DNA of 64,000 bases from Janibacter limosus NBRC 16128 (GCF_001570985.1 NZ_BCSS01000005.1:49778-113777), one strand, 5' to 3'. Shown: positions 1 to 9,314, numbered from the stretch's first letter. Translations and numbers: made by a program. Notes: generated from the letters alone by a model not told the origin.

Positions 1-659
1 CGGAGCGCGGGTAGCCCGTCGGCGGGCTCCGGGCCGGTGACCCGGGGACGGATGAGCTGGGCACGCAGGTGCGGCCAGTCGGGGTCGACGCTCATGCGAG
101 TGAGGTCGAGGCAGTAGAGGCAGGGCCGTCCACCCGGGGTGATGATCGGACCGATGCTGGCGTGGTCCGGCTGGCACCACAGCGGCAGGACCGGAGTGCC
201 GGCGGCGAGCCACGGCTGCGCTGCGGCTGGGTCCGCAGGCGCGGGAGAGACGATGACGGCCAGGTCGGGGCAGCCGCCCTCGCCACCGGCACGCACCCGG
301 GTGACACCCACCTGCTCACCCTGTCGGAGGACATCGGTGAGCAGCGCGGGGAGTGCCCCGGACCCGACGACCGCGACCGACGGCAGATGATCGGTCACGA
401 CGGGGGAGAGCAGGCCGCGGGCGATGAGCCGGTCGAGCACGTCCGTGGCACGGCCCGGCTCGATCCCCTCCAGCGACGCCGTGGTGAGCGCCTCCGTCAA
501 CGCGCGCTCGGGATCCAGCGCGGCCAGCCAGCGGACCTCGGCGTCGGTGAGCCCGATGAGGCGCACCGAGCGCGGCCCGACACCGAGCTGCACGCTCCCG
601 TCCGGCCGACGAAGGGGGCGCAGCCGCGCCCCGCGTGGGGGAAGGGGTGGTGAGTGCAT
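1..659 (-). CDS. ThiF/TOMM-cyclodehydratase-like protein (3' part cut off by window edge)
   Basis: The protein reads from ATG at 657-659 and leaves the window at base 1 without a stop. Its N-terminal segment (GSVQLGVGPRSVRLIG) is followed by a stretch suggesting a winged-helix region. A Rossmann-like strand comes next (LPSVAVVGSGALPALL), then a CxxC pair in GGRPCLYCLDL. This matches the actinobacterial ThiF-like family that sits beside the zincin and PDZ protease genes (compare the Rv3193c-Rv3196 block of Mycobacterium tuberculosis). The family resembles E1/cyclodehydratase leader-binding proteins, but its reaction is not established. The catalytic C-terminal half is outside the window. The gene runs in the same direction as the NUDIX gene upstream of it. 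Confidence 0.72.
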   Translation of the reverse strand, partial: MHSPPLPPRGARLRPLRRPDGSVQLGVGPRSVRLIGLTDAEVRWLAALDPERALTEALTTASLEGIEPGRATDVLDRLIARGLLSPVVTDHLPSVAVVGSGALPALLTDVLRQGEQVGVTRVRAGGEGGCPDLAVIVSPAPADPAAAQPWLAAGTPVLPLWCQPDHASIGPIITPGGRPCLYCLDLTRMSVDPDWPHLRAQLIRPRVTGPEPADGLPAL

Positions 660-753
660 CATCGCTCGCTCGGTCAGCAGGGGTCGGTGACCTCCACTGT
701 GGCGGAGTCCGCGCCCACGCGCCGACGGTCATCCACAGGTCTGCGGGGCGGGG

Positions 754-1302
754 TCAGCGCCCCAGGGCGATGAGCTCGCGGATCGAGTCCTCGGTGTCGG
801 GTGGCAGGGCGTCGATCGGCCACCACGCGACGTCCAGCGACTCCTCGGAGACGACCGGGTCGCTCCCGGCGGCCGCGACCGCGACCCACCGCAGGTCGAG
901 GTGCTCGGTGCAGCGGGAGAAGCCCGACCCGAGGGCGTGCCGGTCCAGCTGTGCCAGCTCCGGCCGCAGGGTCAACGCCCCCTCCGGCAGCCCCGACTCC
1001 TCGACCGCCTCGCGCAGCGCGGCCGCGGCGCCGGACGGGTCGCTCGCCTCGATGTGCCCGCCGAACTGCAACCACCGACCGACCTTGCGGTGCAGGGTCA
1101 GCAGCACCCGCTCGCCCGCCTCGTCGATGACGAGGCAGGAGGCGGTGAAGTGCGCCGGCGGGCCCGCCTTGGCGCTCGCGTCCTCGTGGGCGTCGAGATG
1201 GGCCAGGTAGTCCTGCCTCAGTTGCTCCTGCGCCGCCGAGGGCGCGCTCCACCCGGTGAGGAGCGAGCGCAGGTCAGCGTCGAGGCGGGCGTGGGTGCTC
1301 AC
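754..1302 (-). CDS. NUDIX hydrolase
   Basis: 182 residues. A Nudix box begins at GGHIE near residue 80 and continues to LREAVEESGL, with the metal-binding REAVEE core intact. The first acidic position after the glycine is D, not E, as in a common subgroup with the GGHIExxD pattern. The family hydrolyses nucleoside diphosphates linked to another moiety; the substrate here cannot be read from sequence. Its ATG overlaps the stop of the zincin gene by 4 bp (1299-1302), so the two are probably translationally coupled. Confidence 0.85.
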   Translation of the reverse strand: MSTHARLDADLRSLLTGWSAPSAAQEQLRQDYLAHLDAHEDASAKAGPPAHFTASCLVIDEAGERVLLTLHRKVGRWLQFGGHIEASDPSGAAAALREAVEESGLPEGALTLRPELAQLDRHALGSGFSRCTEHLDLRWVAVAAAGSDPVVSEESLDVAWWPIDALPPDTEDSIRELIALGR

Positions 1303-2765
1303 GATGCGCGTGGTGAGTCAGGGCCGGAGCCGCTGGAACCCTGTCCGCTGTCCCCGCCCGAGCCCCCTTCGTCCGCCTCGCGCAGGATCGACTCGAGGGC
1401 CGCGTCGAGCTCGGCGCTCTCCGAGGACCCGCCCGCAGCGGTGCGCTCGACGAAACCCAGCACGTCGTCGAGATCGGTGCCCGTGGGCGCGACATCGGGG
1501 TGGGCCCACACGGCATCGCGACCGGTAGCACCGACGCGCTCCTCGAGGGCGGCGAAGAGGTTGGCCGCATCGCGCAGTCGTCGCGGCCGCAGCTCGAGGC
1601 CGACGAGCCCGGCAAAGGTCTTCTCCGCCGGACCACCCGTCGCCCGACGCCGCCGGATGGTCTCGGTCATGCCCGCGGTGTGCGGCAGGTGGTCGCGGGT
1701 CGCGGAGGCGGCGACGTGGTCGACCCAGCCCTCGACGAGAGCCAGCCAGGTCTCGAGCTGGACGAGTGCATGCCGTTGTGGCGCAGTGGGGCTCGGGTTG
1801 AGGAAGCCGCCGGTGAGCGCGTCCTGCAGCGCCGCCGGGTCGGACGGGTCGACCTCGCGCACGGCGGCATCGATGGCGTCGGTGTCGATGGCGATGCCCC
1901 GGGCGTAGGACTGCACGGCCGCGAGGATCTGCGGACCGATCCACGGCACGGCGGTGAAGAGACGCATGCGGGCTGCCTCGCGGGCGGCCAGGTGCAGCCA
2001 CACCTCGTCGAGCGTGACGTCCAGCCCCTCGGCGAAGCCCGCGACATTGCCCGGCAGCAGCGCCACCTGCGTCGTGAGCAGCGGGACGCCGACCTCGGTC
2101 GCGGTGAGCGTGTCGGAGGAGAGCGTGCCCACGGCCTCGGCGGTCTGCCCCGTGATGAGGGTGGAGGCCATCGTGTCGACGAAGGGAGCCAGCTGCTGCT
2201 TGAGCATCGACAGGTCCATCCCGGCGGGCAGGCCCATCGCCTGCAGGTCGGGGGCGTCGGCATCGCCGAGGCGCGCGGTCATCGAGTCGCGGATCGCGGC
2301 GGACAGCCCGTCGGCGACCGGGTCGACGAGCGAGGCCCACACGGGCATCGTCGCCTCGACCCACTGCGCGCGCGACAGGGCGGCACCGGTGAGCGCGGGG
2401 GCCTCGAAGTCGGTCACCTGGTCCAGCCACATCGAGGCGACGCGCACGGCCTGCTCGGCGAGGTCGCGCTCGCGAGCGCCCATCTCGTGGTCCTCGGACT
2501 CGGCCTGCTCCTGCGCGGCGGCGGTCGCGGCGGCGACGTCCACGCCCTTGCGCTGGGCGCCGGGGGTGAACATCGTCTTGATCTGGGAGGTCATGGCGGC
2601 CACCTGGGCGGGGTCGGCATCGGCGATGCCCATGGCCTTCAGCTGCTCGACGAGCTGGGGCGGCAGGTCACGCCCACCGTTGAGGTCCCGGAAGATCTTC
2701 ATGATCTCCGGGGGGAGCCCGTCGTCCCCGGGGGAACCGGCTGGGGTGCTGGGGTCGTTGCTCAC
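1299..2765 (-). CDS. Zinc-dependent metalloprotease-like protein (zincin_2 / DUF2342 family)
   Basis: 488 residues. A Gly/Pro-rich N-terminus precedes an all-helical body. The region LETWLALVEGWVDHVAASAT lies where the family carries its putative zinc-binding helix, followed by a conserved arginine-rich segment and GLVGLELRPRRLRDAANLF. It is homologous in type and position to Rv3195. Family members are annotated as hydrolases or F420-associated proteins, but no substrate is known. The C-terminus is a low-complexity Gly/Ser tail. It lies head to head with the PDZ protease gene at 2857 across a 91-bp shared promoter region, and it leads the NUDIX gene. Confidence 0.8.
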   Translation of the reverse strand: MSNDPSTPAGSPGDDGLPPEIMKIFRDLNGGRDLPPQLVEQLKAMGIADADPAQVAAMTSQIKTMFTPGAQRKGVDVAAATAAAQEQAESEDHEMGARERDLAEQAVRVASMWLDQVTDFEAPALTGAALSRAQWVEATMPVWASLVDPVADGLSAAIRDSMTARLGDADAPDLQAMGLPAGMDLSMLKQQLAPFVDTMASTLITGQTAEAVGTLSSDTLTATEVGVPLLTTQVALLPGNVAGFAEGLDVTLDEVWLHLAAREAARMRLFTAVPWIGPQILAAVQSYARGIAIDTDAIDAAVREVDPSDPAALQDALTGGFLNPSPTAPQRHALVQLETWLALVEGWVDHVAASATRDHLPHTAGMTETIRRRRATGGPAEKTFAGLVGLELRPRRLRDAANLFAALEERVGATGRDAVWAHPDVAPTGTDLDDVLGFVERTAAGGSSESAELDAALESILREADEGGSGGDSGQGSSGSGPDSPRAS

Positions 2766-2856
2766 GTCGGCGTCTCGTCTCTTCCTGAGAGGATGTCCTG
2801 TCCTTCAACCCAACCACGACTGGCCCCGGATGGTTCCCTCCGGGGCAGGAGGTCCC

Positions 2857-3951
2857 GTGACCGACCCGGTCCACACCGTCCCGCGCAGCGAGCGCATTGC
2901 CCGATGGATCCTCGCCGTGGCCTTCGTCATCCTCGTCGTCGTCATCGCGGGCATGCTCATCAAGGTGCCCTATGCCGTGGAGCGCCCCGGCCCGGCCACG
3001 GACACCCTGGGCACGCTCGACGACGGAACCCAGCTCGTGCAGGTGTCGGGGGCCAAGAGCTACCCGACGGAGGGTGCCTTGTACTTCACGACGGTGCGCG
3101 TGCTGGGTGGCCCGGAGCGGCACATCACCGGCTGGGAGTGGGTCATGGGCCACCTCGACAGCAACTCCAGGGTCCTGCCGGAGGAGCAGGTCTTCCCGCA
3201 GGACACCTCCGAGGCGGAGATCGAGGAGATGAATGCCGCCCAGATGCAGGGCTCGCAGAAGACCTCGATCGCCGTCGGCATGCGCAGCACCGGGGCCAAG
3301 GTCCCGCAGACCAACCTCGTCGGCTCGATCGCCAAGGGGTTCCCGGCCTCCGGCAAGCTGGAGCTCGAGGACGAGATCATCTCCGTCGACGGCAAGAAGA
3401 CCACGACGGTCGAGGACGTCGTCGACGGCATCTCCGACCGCAAGGCCGGGGACAAGGTCATCGTCGCGGTGCGCCGGGACGGCACGCAGCGTGAGGTCAC
3501 GGTGACGACGGCCGACCTCGGCGGTGGCCGCGCGGGTGTCGGCATCGGCGTCGAGGCGAAGTACGACTACCCCTTCGAGGTGCGCATCGACGCCGGCAAT
3601 GTCGGCGGGCCCAGCGCCGGGATGATGTTTGCGCTCGCGGTCCGCGATCGGCTCACCCCGGGTGCGATGACCGGCGGCGAGCAGATCGCCGGCACCGGCA
3701 CGATCGACGACTCCGGCACCGTCGGCCCGATCGGCGGCATCGCGCAGAAGATGGTCGGCGCTCAGCAGAGCGGAGCCACGTGGTTCCTGGCCCCGGAGAG
3801 CAACTGCGGCGATGTCGTCGGGCACGTGCCGGAGGGGCTGGGTGTGGTGCCGGTCGGCGACTTCACCGACGCCAGCGACACGGTCGAGTCCATCGCGAAG
3901 GGGGACACCGCGGACTTCCCGACGTGCGAGGACGTCGTCAAGGCCAGCTAG
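2857..3951 (+). CDS. Membrane-anchored PDZ-domain S16 (Lon-like) serine protease
   Basis: GTG at 2857 is preceded by AGGAGG at 2847-2852. That is a better start than the in-frame ATG at 2830. The 364-residue product has one N-terminal membrane segment (about residues 15-37). A PDZ domain follows (TNLVGSIAKGFPASGKLELEDEIISVDG), then an S16 Lon-type proteolytic domain. The catalytic Ser is in NVGGPSAGMM and the partner Lys in GGIAQKMVGA, so the Ser-Lys dyad is intact. The active domain should lie outside the membrane. It matches Rv3194c in context and belongs to the PDZ-S16 family also seen in Firmicutes (YlbL). Confidence 0.88.
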   Translation: MTDPVHTVPRSERIARWILAVAFVILVVVIAGMLIKVPYAVERPGPATDTLGTLDDGTQLVQVSGAKSYPTEGALYFTTVRVLGGPERHITGWEWVMGHLDSNSRVLPEEQVFPQDTSEAEIEEMNAAQMQGSQKTSIAVGMRSTGAKVPQTNLVGSIAKGFPASGKLELEDEIISVDGKKTTTVEDVVDGISDRKAGDKVIVAVRRDGTQREVTVTTADLGGGRAGVGIGVEAKYDYPFEVRIDAGNVGGPSAGMMFALAVRDRLTPGAMTGGEQIAGTGTIDDSGTVGPIGGIAQKMVGAQQSGATWFLAPESNCGDVVGHVPEGLGVVPVGDFTDASDTVESIAKGDTADFPTCEDVVKAS

Positions 3952-3974
3952 GTCCTGCGCGGCGGCGCACTCGT

Positions 3975-4051
3975 ACTGCAGTTCGTCACGTGACGCGCTG
4001 CCTGCCCCCGGAAAGTCGGGCTTTCGCCCCCTTCGTCATGGGAACTGCAGT
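3975..4051. repeat. Inverted repeat between convergent genes
   Basis: The arms ACTGCAGTTC (3975-3984) and GAACTGCAGT (4042-4051) are perfect 10-bp complements separated by 57 bp. That loop itself contains a smaller GC-rich hairpin around 4007-4018. It fills the 130-bp gap between the stops of the PDZ protease gene and the PPA1309 gene. It may act as a two-way terminator or be a decayed palindromic repeat. No T-tract is present. Confidence 0.45.
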
Positions 4052-4081
4052 CCGACAACGCGGGGGGACTCGGGGCGCGGG

Positions 4082-4669
4082 TCAGTCCTTGAGCGTCTCG
4101 CGCAGCGCGTGGACGAGGCCGGGGGCGATGTCCTCGCCGGTGGCGACGCGGTCGTCGCGGTCGTTGGCTCGCTGGCGCAGCAGGCAGACGGCGCGCCCGT
4201 CGCGGTGGACGGCGACGAGCAGACGGACGTCTTCGCGCTGGGGGTGCTCTGCGAGTGCGTCGACGGCTGCGGTCGGGTCCTGCGGCAGGTCGCGCTCGGC
4301 GCCCGGCGGGATGACGATGCGCTCGACGGCCAGGGCGACGCCGTCGACGGAGTCGGGCCAGGCCATCCTGCCGAGCAGTGACTCGAGGTTGGCGGTGCGC
4401 GGCAGGTCCTCCTGCTCGATGGCGCTCAGCGCCCCGGGGGCCTGGTCGGCGGCGCTGTCGAGCGACGCGGCCAGCTGCGGCTCGGCGGCGATGAGCGCGG
4501 CGGTGTCGACGAGGGCGAAGACGCGCGGATTCTGGTCCCACCCGGCCGAGGCGACGTGGCGTTCGGTCTCGAGGGCAGCGACGGCCAGCGGCTCGGCCGT
4601 GGGGGTGCTGTCGCTGGGAGAGCTGTCGTGGGGGGCGCTGGCGGATGACGAGTCGGGCACGAGGACCAT
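4082..4669 (-). CDS. PPA1309 family protein
   Basis: 195 residues with a Ser/Pro-rich N-terminal 25. The conserved family core follows: ALETERHVASAGWDQNPRVFALVDT, then LPRTANLESLLGRMAWPDSVDGVALAVER, and near the C-terminus DVRLLVAVHRDGRAVCLLRQR. Members are found almost only in Actinobacteria, always near the UPF0182 and PDZ protease genes. No biochemical function is known. It is transcribed divergently from the UPF0182 gene, whose start is 45 bp away. Confidence 0.85.
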   Translation of the reverse strand: MVLVPDSSSASAPHDSSPSDSTPTAEPLAVAALETERHVASAGWDQNPRVFALVDTAALIAAEPQLAASLDSAADQAPGALSAIEQEDLPRTANLESLLGRMAWPDSVDGVALAVERIVIPPGAERDLPQDPTAAVDALAEHPQREDVRLLVAVHRDGRAVCLLRQRANDRDDRVATGEDIAPGLVHALRETLKD

Positions 4670-4714
4670 GCTGCCCTACGCCGCCACAGGTGCGATGGGT
4701 ACGGTGTCCCCACC

Positions 4715-7684
4715 ATGAGCAGCGCGAGTTGGCCGGATGACGAAGGGGGCGCTCCGCCGCCCCGGGACGAGGGTCCGCCCTCCCGACGTGTGCCCACGAG
4801 CAGGTTGGCCAAGACGGCGGCGATCATCGCCGTCGTGCTGCTGCTGATCAGCCTCGCGGCGAGCCTGTGGACCGAGTCGCTGTGGTTCAGCGCCCTCGGC
4901 TACTCCGACATGTGGTGGTCGCGCCTGCGCACCCAGGTCATGCTCTTCATCGTCGGTGTGCTCCTCACCGCCCTCCCGATCGGCCTGAGTCTGTGGCTGG
5001 CCCACCGGACCCGGCCGATGAGCGTGCCGATGACGCCGGGGGAGCAGGCCCTGGCCCAGTACCGCAGCGCCATCGAGCCCTTCCGCAAGGCGACGGCGAT
5101 CGCCCTTCCGTCCGTGCTCGGCATCCTCGGCGGGCTGGCCGCTGCCGGTCAGTGGCAGACCTGGCTGCTGTGGCGCAACGGCACCTCGACCGGCGCCGCC
5201 GACGCGGAGTTCGGCCGCGACATCGGCTACTACCTCTTCTCGCTCCCGTGGTGGAACTTCGTCGTCGGCTTCCTCACCGTCGCCGCCCTGGCGTCGCTGC
5301 TCGCGGCGCTCTTCGCCCACTACGTCTACGGCGGCGTCGTCCCGCCCGGTCGCGGCCGCTCGACGCGGGCAGCCTTCCTCCACCTGGCGATCATCGGTGC
5401 CGTGCTGGCCATGCTGCGGGCCTGGAGCTATGTGCTGAGCGCGCACGCGCTGACCACGCAGGAAAACGAGGTCCTCACGGGCGTCGGCTACACCGGCGCC
5501 CACGCGATCGTGCCGACGAAGTACATCCTCGCGGTGGCCGCGGCCATGTGCGCTGGCCTCTTCCTGGCATCCGTGCGCAGCCGCTCCTGGCGGCTGCCGA
5601 CGATCGCGGTCGGCACCCTCGTCGTGCTCTCCGTCGTGGTCGGCTCGATCTACCCGGCGCTCGTGGAGACCTACAAGGTCTCGCCCTCGCGCAACTCGCT
5701 CGAGGAGCCGTACCTGCAGCGCAACATCGACGCCACGCGCGCCGCCCACGGCGTGACCGGGGTCGACACCTCGAGCTATGACGCGGTCTCCGATGTCTCG
5801 TCGGGGCAGCTGCGCGAGGACGCCGCGTCCATCCCCGGCATCCGCCTGCTCGACCCCTCGGTCGTCAGCCCGACCTATCAGGAGCTGCAGGCCCAGCAGC
5901 CGTACTACACCTTCCAGGACGACCTCGATGTCGACCGTTACGACATCGACGGCGACATGACCGATGTCGTCGGTGCGCGCGAGCTCGATCTGGACAAGGT
6001 GCCGAGCGACCGACGCGACTGGGTCAACGACCACACGGTGTACACCCACGGCTACGGCCTGGTCATGGCGCGTGGGACGCAGGCGCGCGCCGGCAACCCG
6101 CAGTGGCTCTCGCCGGAGAAGGAGATCGGCGAGTACGAGCCGCGGATCTACTTCGGCGAGGAGATGCGGCACTTCTCGATCGTCGGCCAGGGCGACACCG
6201 ACACCCCGCGCGAGGTCGACCAGCCCGCCGGCGGCGAGGAATCGCGCTACACCTACGAGGGTGACGGCGGCGTCGCCATCGGGTCCAAGCTGCGCCAGAC
6301 GGCGTACGCGCTGACGCACCGCGACATGAAGTTCCTGCTGTCCGACGCCGTCGGGTCCGACTCACGGCTGCTCGAGCACCGCACACCCAAGGAGAGGGTC
6401 AAGCGGGTCGCCCCGTGGCTCACCCTCGACGACGACGTCTACCCGACGATCGTCGACGGCCGGGTGCAGTGGGTCGTCGACGGCTACACGACCTCGCAGA
6501 ACTACCCCTACAGCACCGCCTTCTCCATGTCGGGCGTGCAGTCGGGGCAGGTCTCCTCGGTGCAGACGCAGCAGGCCAGCGCGCTCGTCGGCGACCGGAT
6601 CAACTACATGCGCAACTCGGTCAAGGCGACCGTCGACGCCTATGACGGCACGGTCAACCTCTACCGGTGGGACGAGAGCGACCCGATCGTCGCGTCCTGG
6701 GACAAGGCCTTCCCCGACCTGATGAAGTCGAAGGCGGAGATCAGCGGCGACCTCATGTCCCACCTGCGCTACCCCGAGGACCTCTTCCGGATGCAGCGCG
6801 CCGTCCTCGCGGACTACCACGTGACCTCGGCGAGCGACTTCCGCGCCGGCCAGGACCGCTGGCGGGTCCCGGACGACCCGTCGCGCGGGGACTCCGGTGT
6901 GGCGCAGCCGCCGTACTTCCTCTCGCTCGCGATGCCCGACCAGAAGGCACCCTCGTGGTCGCTGACGTCGACGTACATCCCGCGCGGCAGCCGCAATGTC
7001 ATGGCCGGGTACCTCGCGGTCGACGCGGACGCGGGGGCGGTCAAGGGCAAACCCGCATCCGACTACGGGCAGCTGCGCCTGCTGTCGGTGCCACGCAACA
7101 CGACGGTCCCCGGCGTCGGGCAGGTGCAGAACGACATCGTCTCCTCCAACGCGACCTCGGGTGACGGCACTCAGACCCTCACCGACTACCTCAACAACGC
7201 CAACCGCGGTGGCTCGAAGGTCTCCTACGGCAACCAGATGGCGCTGCCCGTCGGGGAGGGCTTCCTCCACGTCGAGCCGATCTACCTCTCCTCGGCGTCC
7301 GGCACGAGCTATCCGCAGCTGCGGATCGTCATCGTCTCCTTCGGCGGCAAGATCGCCTGGGCACAGGACCTCGAGACGGCACTGGACGAGCTCTTCGGCG
7401 GTGACGCCGGTGTCGATGCCGAGGGCCAGCCCAAGGACGACTCGAAGGACGAGTCGAAGACGAAGCCCAAGGAGCCCAAGCAGCCGACCAACCTGACGGC
7501 CGACGAAAAGAAGGTCCGCTCGGCCATCGCCGGCATGCAGAAGGCGTACAAGGAGGGCCAGGACGCGCTGAAGAAGGGCGACTTCGCGGCCTATGACACG
7601 GCGCAGAAGGAGCTGAAGAAGCAGCTCGAGGAGGCCGTCAAGGCCCAGCCCGGTGGGGGCTCGGCGGACCTCGAGGGCAACTGA
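4715..7684 (+). CDS. UPF0182 family large membrane protein
   Basis: 989 residues. About seven membrane segments lie in the first 320 residues, starting with TAAIIAVVLLLISLAASLW. A large extracytoplasmic domain of about 550 residues follows, with the conserved order LEEPYLQRNIDATRAAHG, then VYTHGYGLVMARG, then YFGEE. The C-terminus is a Lys/Glu-rich, probably coiled-coil tail. This is the full family length (compare Rv3193c). Function is unknown; the genomic link to the PDZ-S16 protease suggests a shared envelope role. Confidence 0.9.
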   Translation: MSSASWPDDEGGAPPPRDEGPPSRRVPTSRLAKTAAIIAVVLLLISLAASLWTESLWFSALGYSDMWWSRLRTQVMLFIVGVLLTALPIGLSLWLAHRTRPMSVPMTPGEQALAQYRSAIEPFRKATAIALPSVLGILGGLAAAGQWQTWLLWRNGTSTGAADAEFGRDIGYYLFSLPWWNFVVGFLTVAALASLLAALFAHYVYGGVVPPGRGRSTRAAFLHLAIIGAVLAMLRAWSYVLSAHALTTQENEVLTGVGYTGAHAIVPTKYILAVAAAMCAGLFLASVRSRSWRLPTIAVGTLVVLSVVVGSIYPALVETYKVSPSRNSLEEPYLQRNIDATRAAHGVTGVDTSSYDAVSDVSSGQLREDAASIPGIRLLDPSVVSPTYQELQAQQPYYTFQDDLDVDRYDIDGDMTDVVGARELDLDKVPSDRRDWVNDHTVYTHGYGLVMARGTQARAGNPQWLSPEKEIGEYEPRIYFGEEMRHFSIVGQGDTDTPREVDQPAGGEESRYTYEGDGGVAIGSKLRQTAYALTHRDMKFLLSDAVGSDSRLLEHRTPKERVKRVAPWLTLDDDVYPTIVDGRVQWVVDGYTTSQNYPYSTAFSMSGVQSGQVSSVQTQQASALVGDRINYMRNSVKATVDAYDGTVNLYRWDESDPIVASWDKAFPDLMKSKAEISGDLMSHLRYPEDLFRMQRAVLADYHVTSASDFRAGQDRWRVPDDPSRGDSGVAQPPYFLSLAMPDQKAPSWSLTSTYIPRGSRNVMAGYLAVDADAGAVKGKPASDYGQLRLLSVPRNTTVPGVGQVQNDIVSSNATSGDGTQTLTDYLNNANRGGSKVSYGNQMALPVGEGFLHVEPIYLSSASGTSYPQLRIVIVSFGGKIAWAQDLETALDELFGGDAGVDAEGQPKDDSKDESKTKPKEPKQPTNLTADEKKVRSAIAGMQKAYKEGQDALKKGDFAAYDTAQKELKKQLEEAVKAQPGGGSADLEGN

Positions 7685-7685
7685 T

Positions 7686-7714
7686 TTGGTCTGCTCCGTC
7701 CATTCACGTAGAGT
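7686..7714 (+). promoter_or_regulatory. Sigma-70-type promoter of the initiator tRNA gene
   Basis: The -35 element TTGGTC (7686-7691) and -10 element TAGAGT (7709-7714) are separated by exactly 17 bp. They lie 19 bp before the tRNA 5' end and start just past the UPF0182 stop, as expected for a strong vegetative tRNA promoter. Confidence 0.65.
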
Positions 7715-7733
7715 TTGTCTTGCAAGGCAACGA

Positions 7734-7810
7734 CGCGGGGTGGAGCAGTTCGGTAGCTCGCCGGGCTCATAACCCGGAGGTCGCAGGTTCAAATCCTGCC
7801 CCCGCTACCA
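7734..7810 (+). tRNA. tRNA-fMet (initiator, anticodon CAT)
   Basis: A 77-nt cloverleaf with CCA encoded at 7808-7810. Initiator hallmarks are visible: three consecutive G-C pairs closing the anticodon stem (GGG/CCC around CTCATAA), and an unpaired first position (C1 opposite T72) at the acceptor end. The T-loop is GGTTCAAATCC. No integrase or attachment duplication is seen beside it. Confidence 0.96.
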
Positions 7811-7815
7811 CAGTC

Positions 7816-7846
7816 AAGAGGCCCGGACCATTGGTCCGGGCCTCTT
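7816..7846 (+). terminator. Hairpin terminator after tRNA-fMet
   Basis: A near-perfect 15-bp palindrome: AAGAGGCCCGGACCA (7816-7830) pairs with its complement at 7832-7846. It lies 6 bp after the tRNA. The stem is long and GC-rich; the T-tract is weak, as is usual in actinobacteria. Confidence 0.8.
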
Positions 7847-7892
7847 GTCGTGCTCTGGGCGGCGAAGGGAGTCACGGCGATAGCGTGGGCTC

Positions 7893-8513
7893 ATGACAGC
7901 CGATGACGTTGCGAACGCTTACGATTCGCCGCACTTCGACGCTGAGGGCATGCTCGGCACTGTCGTGACGGACAGGGACCCGGACCGCGACCTGATCGAG
8001 CAGTGGGCCAAGCGGACCAACGGGGCGATCCTCGACGTCGGCTCGGGCACTGGCCGATGGGCAGGGCACCTGGCAGGACTCGGGAGCCACGTCGTGGGCC
8101 TCGAACCAGCGAGGAGACTCGTCGACCTCGCACGACAGGCTCACCCGGGTGTTGAGTTTCGTCGCGGGTCGCTGAGCGGTCTGCGCGACAGCGACGAGCG
8201 GTGGGCAGGGATCTTGGCCTGGTACTCACTGATCCACATGGGACCGGACACATTGCCTGAGGCCCTCGCCATCCTCAGGCAGGTCATCGACGAGCACGGG
8301 TCGCTCTTGATGTCGTTCTTCTCCGGCCCCGACCTGGAGCCAATGGACCACCCCGTCGCGACGGCCCACCGCTGGCCCTTGCCGGAGATGGTGGATGCGC
8401 TGGAGCACGCGGGGTTCGAGGTTGCCGACACGCGCTGGGACCCCGGCTTCCCGCATGCGTACCTGCTGGCACGGCCGATCCCGGGATGGGCTCGGGGCGC
8501 GGCCACGGCCTGA
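7893..8513 (+). CDS. Class I SAM-dependent methyltransferase
   Basis: 206 residues. Motif I is [15 protein letters not shown] (about residues 46-60). The acidic end of the next strand is VVGLEPARR, and the motif IV/post region is [15 protein letters not shown]-terminal strands end in a short amphipathic tail. The substrate cannot be told; similar proteins are annotated as small-molecule or trans-aconitate-like methyltransferases. The gene stands alone between the tRNA terminator and a convergent Crp/Fnr gene. Confidence 0.85.
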   Translation: MTADDVANAYDSPHFDAEGMLGTVVTDRDPDRDLIEQWAKRTNGAILDVGSGTGRWAGHLAGLGSHVVGLEPARRLVDLARQAHPGVEFRRGSLSGLRDSDERWAGILAWYSLIHMGPDTLPEALAILRQVIDEHGSLLMSFFSGPDLEPMDHPVATAHRWPLPEMVDALEHAGFEVADTRWDPGFPHAYLLARPIPGWARGAATA

Positions 8514-8533
8514 CACGCTGTGTCAGGCCGTGG
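8503..8533. terminator. Bidirectional hairpin terminator shared by convergent genes
   Basis: CCACGGCCTGACA (8503-8515) and its perfect complement (8521-8533) form a 13-bp stem with a 5-nt loop. The left arm covers the methyltransferase stop codon (8511-8513) and the right arm covers the stop of the convergent Crp/Fnr gene (8523-8525), so one stem ends both transcripts within the coding ends. Confidence 0.8.
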
Positions 8534-9314
8534 TCGTCGCCTCATCCTGAAGTCTCTGGCGATCCCGGATGGCGGTCCACCGTCGGCCTGACTCGATGAT
8601 GCCCTCCTTCTTCCATCGGCTCATGACGCGAGAGACGGACTCCGGTGTGGAGCGGGCGAGTCCGGCCAGATCGGTGCGAGTCAGGGGCACCTCGAGCATG
8701 ATGCCGTCGGGACCGCGGTCCTCGCCCAGCTTGTCGGCCAGCCGTAGCAGCGCTGTCGCGGTCCGCTGGCGAACGGTCTCGGTGACCTGCCCGCCAATGT
8801 CGGACTGGGCGCGGATCAGTCGGTCCGCAACATCGTCGAGGACCCGCAAACCCACCCGTGGCTGGGTGGCGAGCACGTGACGGAAGTCGGCTTGGCCGAT
8901 GCGCAATGTGCACGTCCCGACGAGCGCGGAGGCGGACTGCTGGTGGTGTGGCTCGCCGGTGGAACTCATCGCGCCGAACAACTCACCGGGCACCAAGATG
9001 TCGGTGACGGTCTCGGTCCCGTCGGGCGTCACCTGGGACAGCTTCACCCGTCCCTCGGCGACCACGTAGAGGGATTCCGCTCGATCCCCGGCGTGGAAGA
9101 TGTAGTCGTCCGCTGCCCAGGAGCTGGTCTGCATGCGACGGTCGATCCGGTCCAGCTCGTCCTCGCTGAGCCCGACGAAGTACGGCGCTCGGCCGAGCAC
9201 GTACATCCGCACCGGTCTGGGGCACCGGTGCGGGAGCGTGATCTCGCGAAGGGGGATCACGCGGCGCCCGTCGGCGACAGCCGTGGTCACGCGGTCGGAC
9301 TCCTGGCCTGACAT
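8523..9314 (-). CDS. Crp/Fnr family transcriptional regulator
   Basis: 263 residues with an N-terminal extension of about 35. The cyclic-nucleotide-binding-type beta roll follows (YIFHAGDRAESLYVVAEGRVKL, then LVPGELFGAM). A C-terminal winged helix-turn-helix is also present (LTRTDLAGLARSTPESVSRVMSRW). Only scattered cysteines are present, so an Fnr-type iron-sulfur cluster is not evident. It is transcribed divergently from the HMA/P-type ATPase pair 170 bp away and may control it; that is inference from position. Confidence 0.87.
   Translation of the reverse strand: MSGQESDRVTTAVADGRRVIPLREITLPHRCPRPVRMYVLGRAPYFVGLSEDELDRIDRRMQTSSWAADDYIFHAGDRAESLYVVAEGRVKLSQVTPDGTETVTDILVPGELFGAMSSTGEPHHQQSASALVGTCTLRIGQADFRHVLATQPRVGLRVLDDVADRLIRAQSDIGGQVTETVRQRTATALLRLADKLGEDRGPDGIMLEVPLTRTDLAGLARSTPESVSRVMSRWKKEGIIESGRRWTAIRDRQRLQDEATTTA

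Noticed and set aside
7734..7900. tRNA-fMet as an integration site for a genomic island
   Set aside because: No integrase and no duplicated tRNA 3' end were found nearby; the following genes look like normal chromosome.
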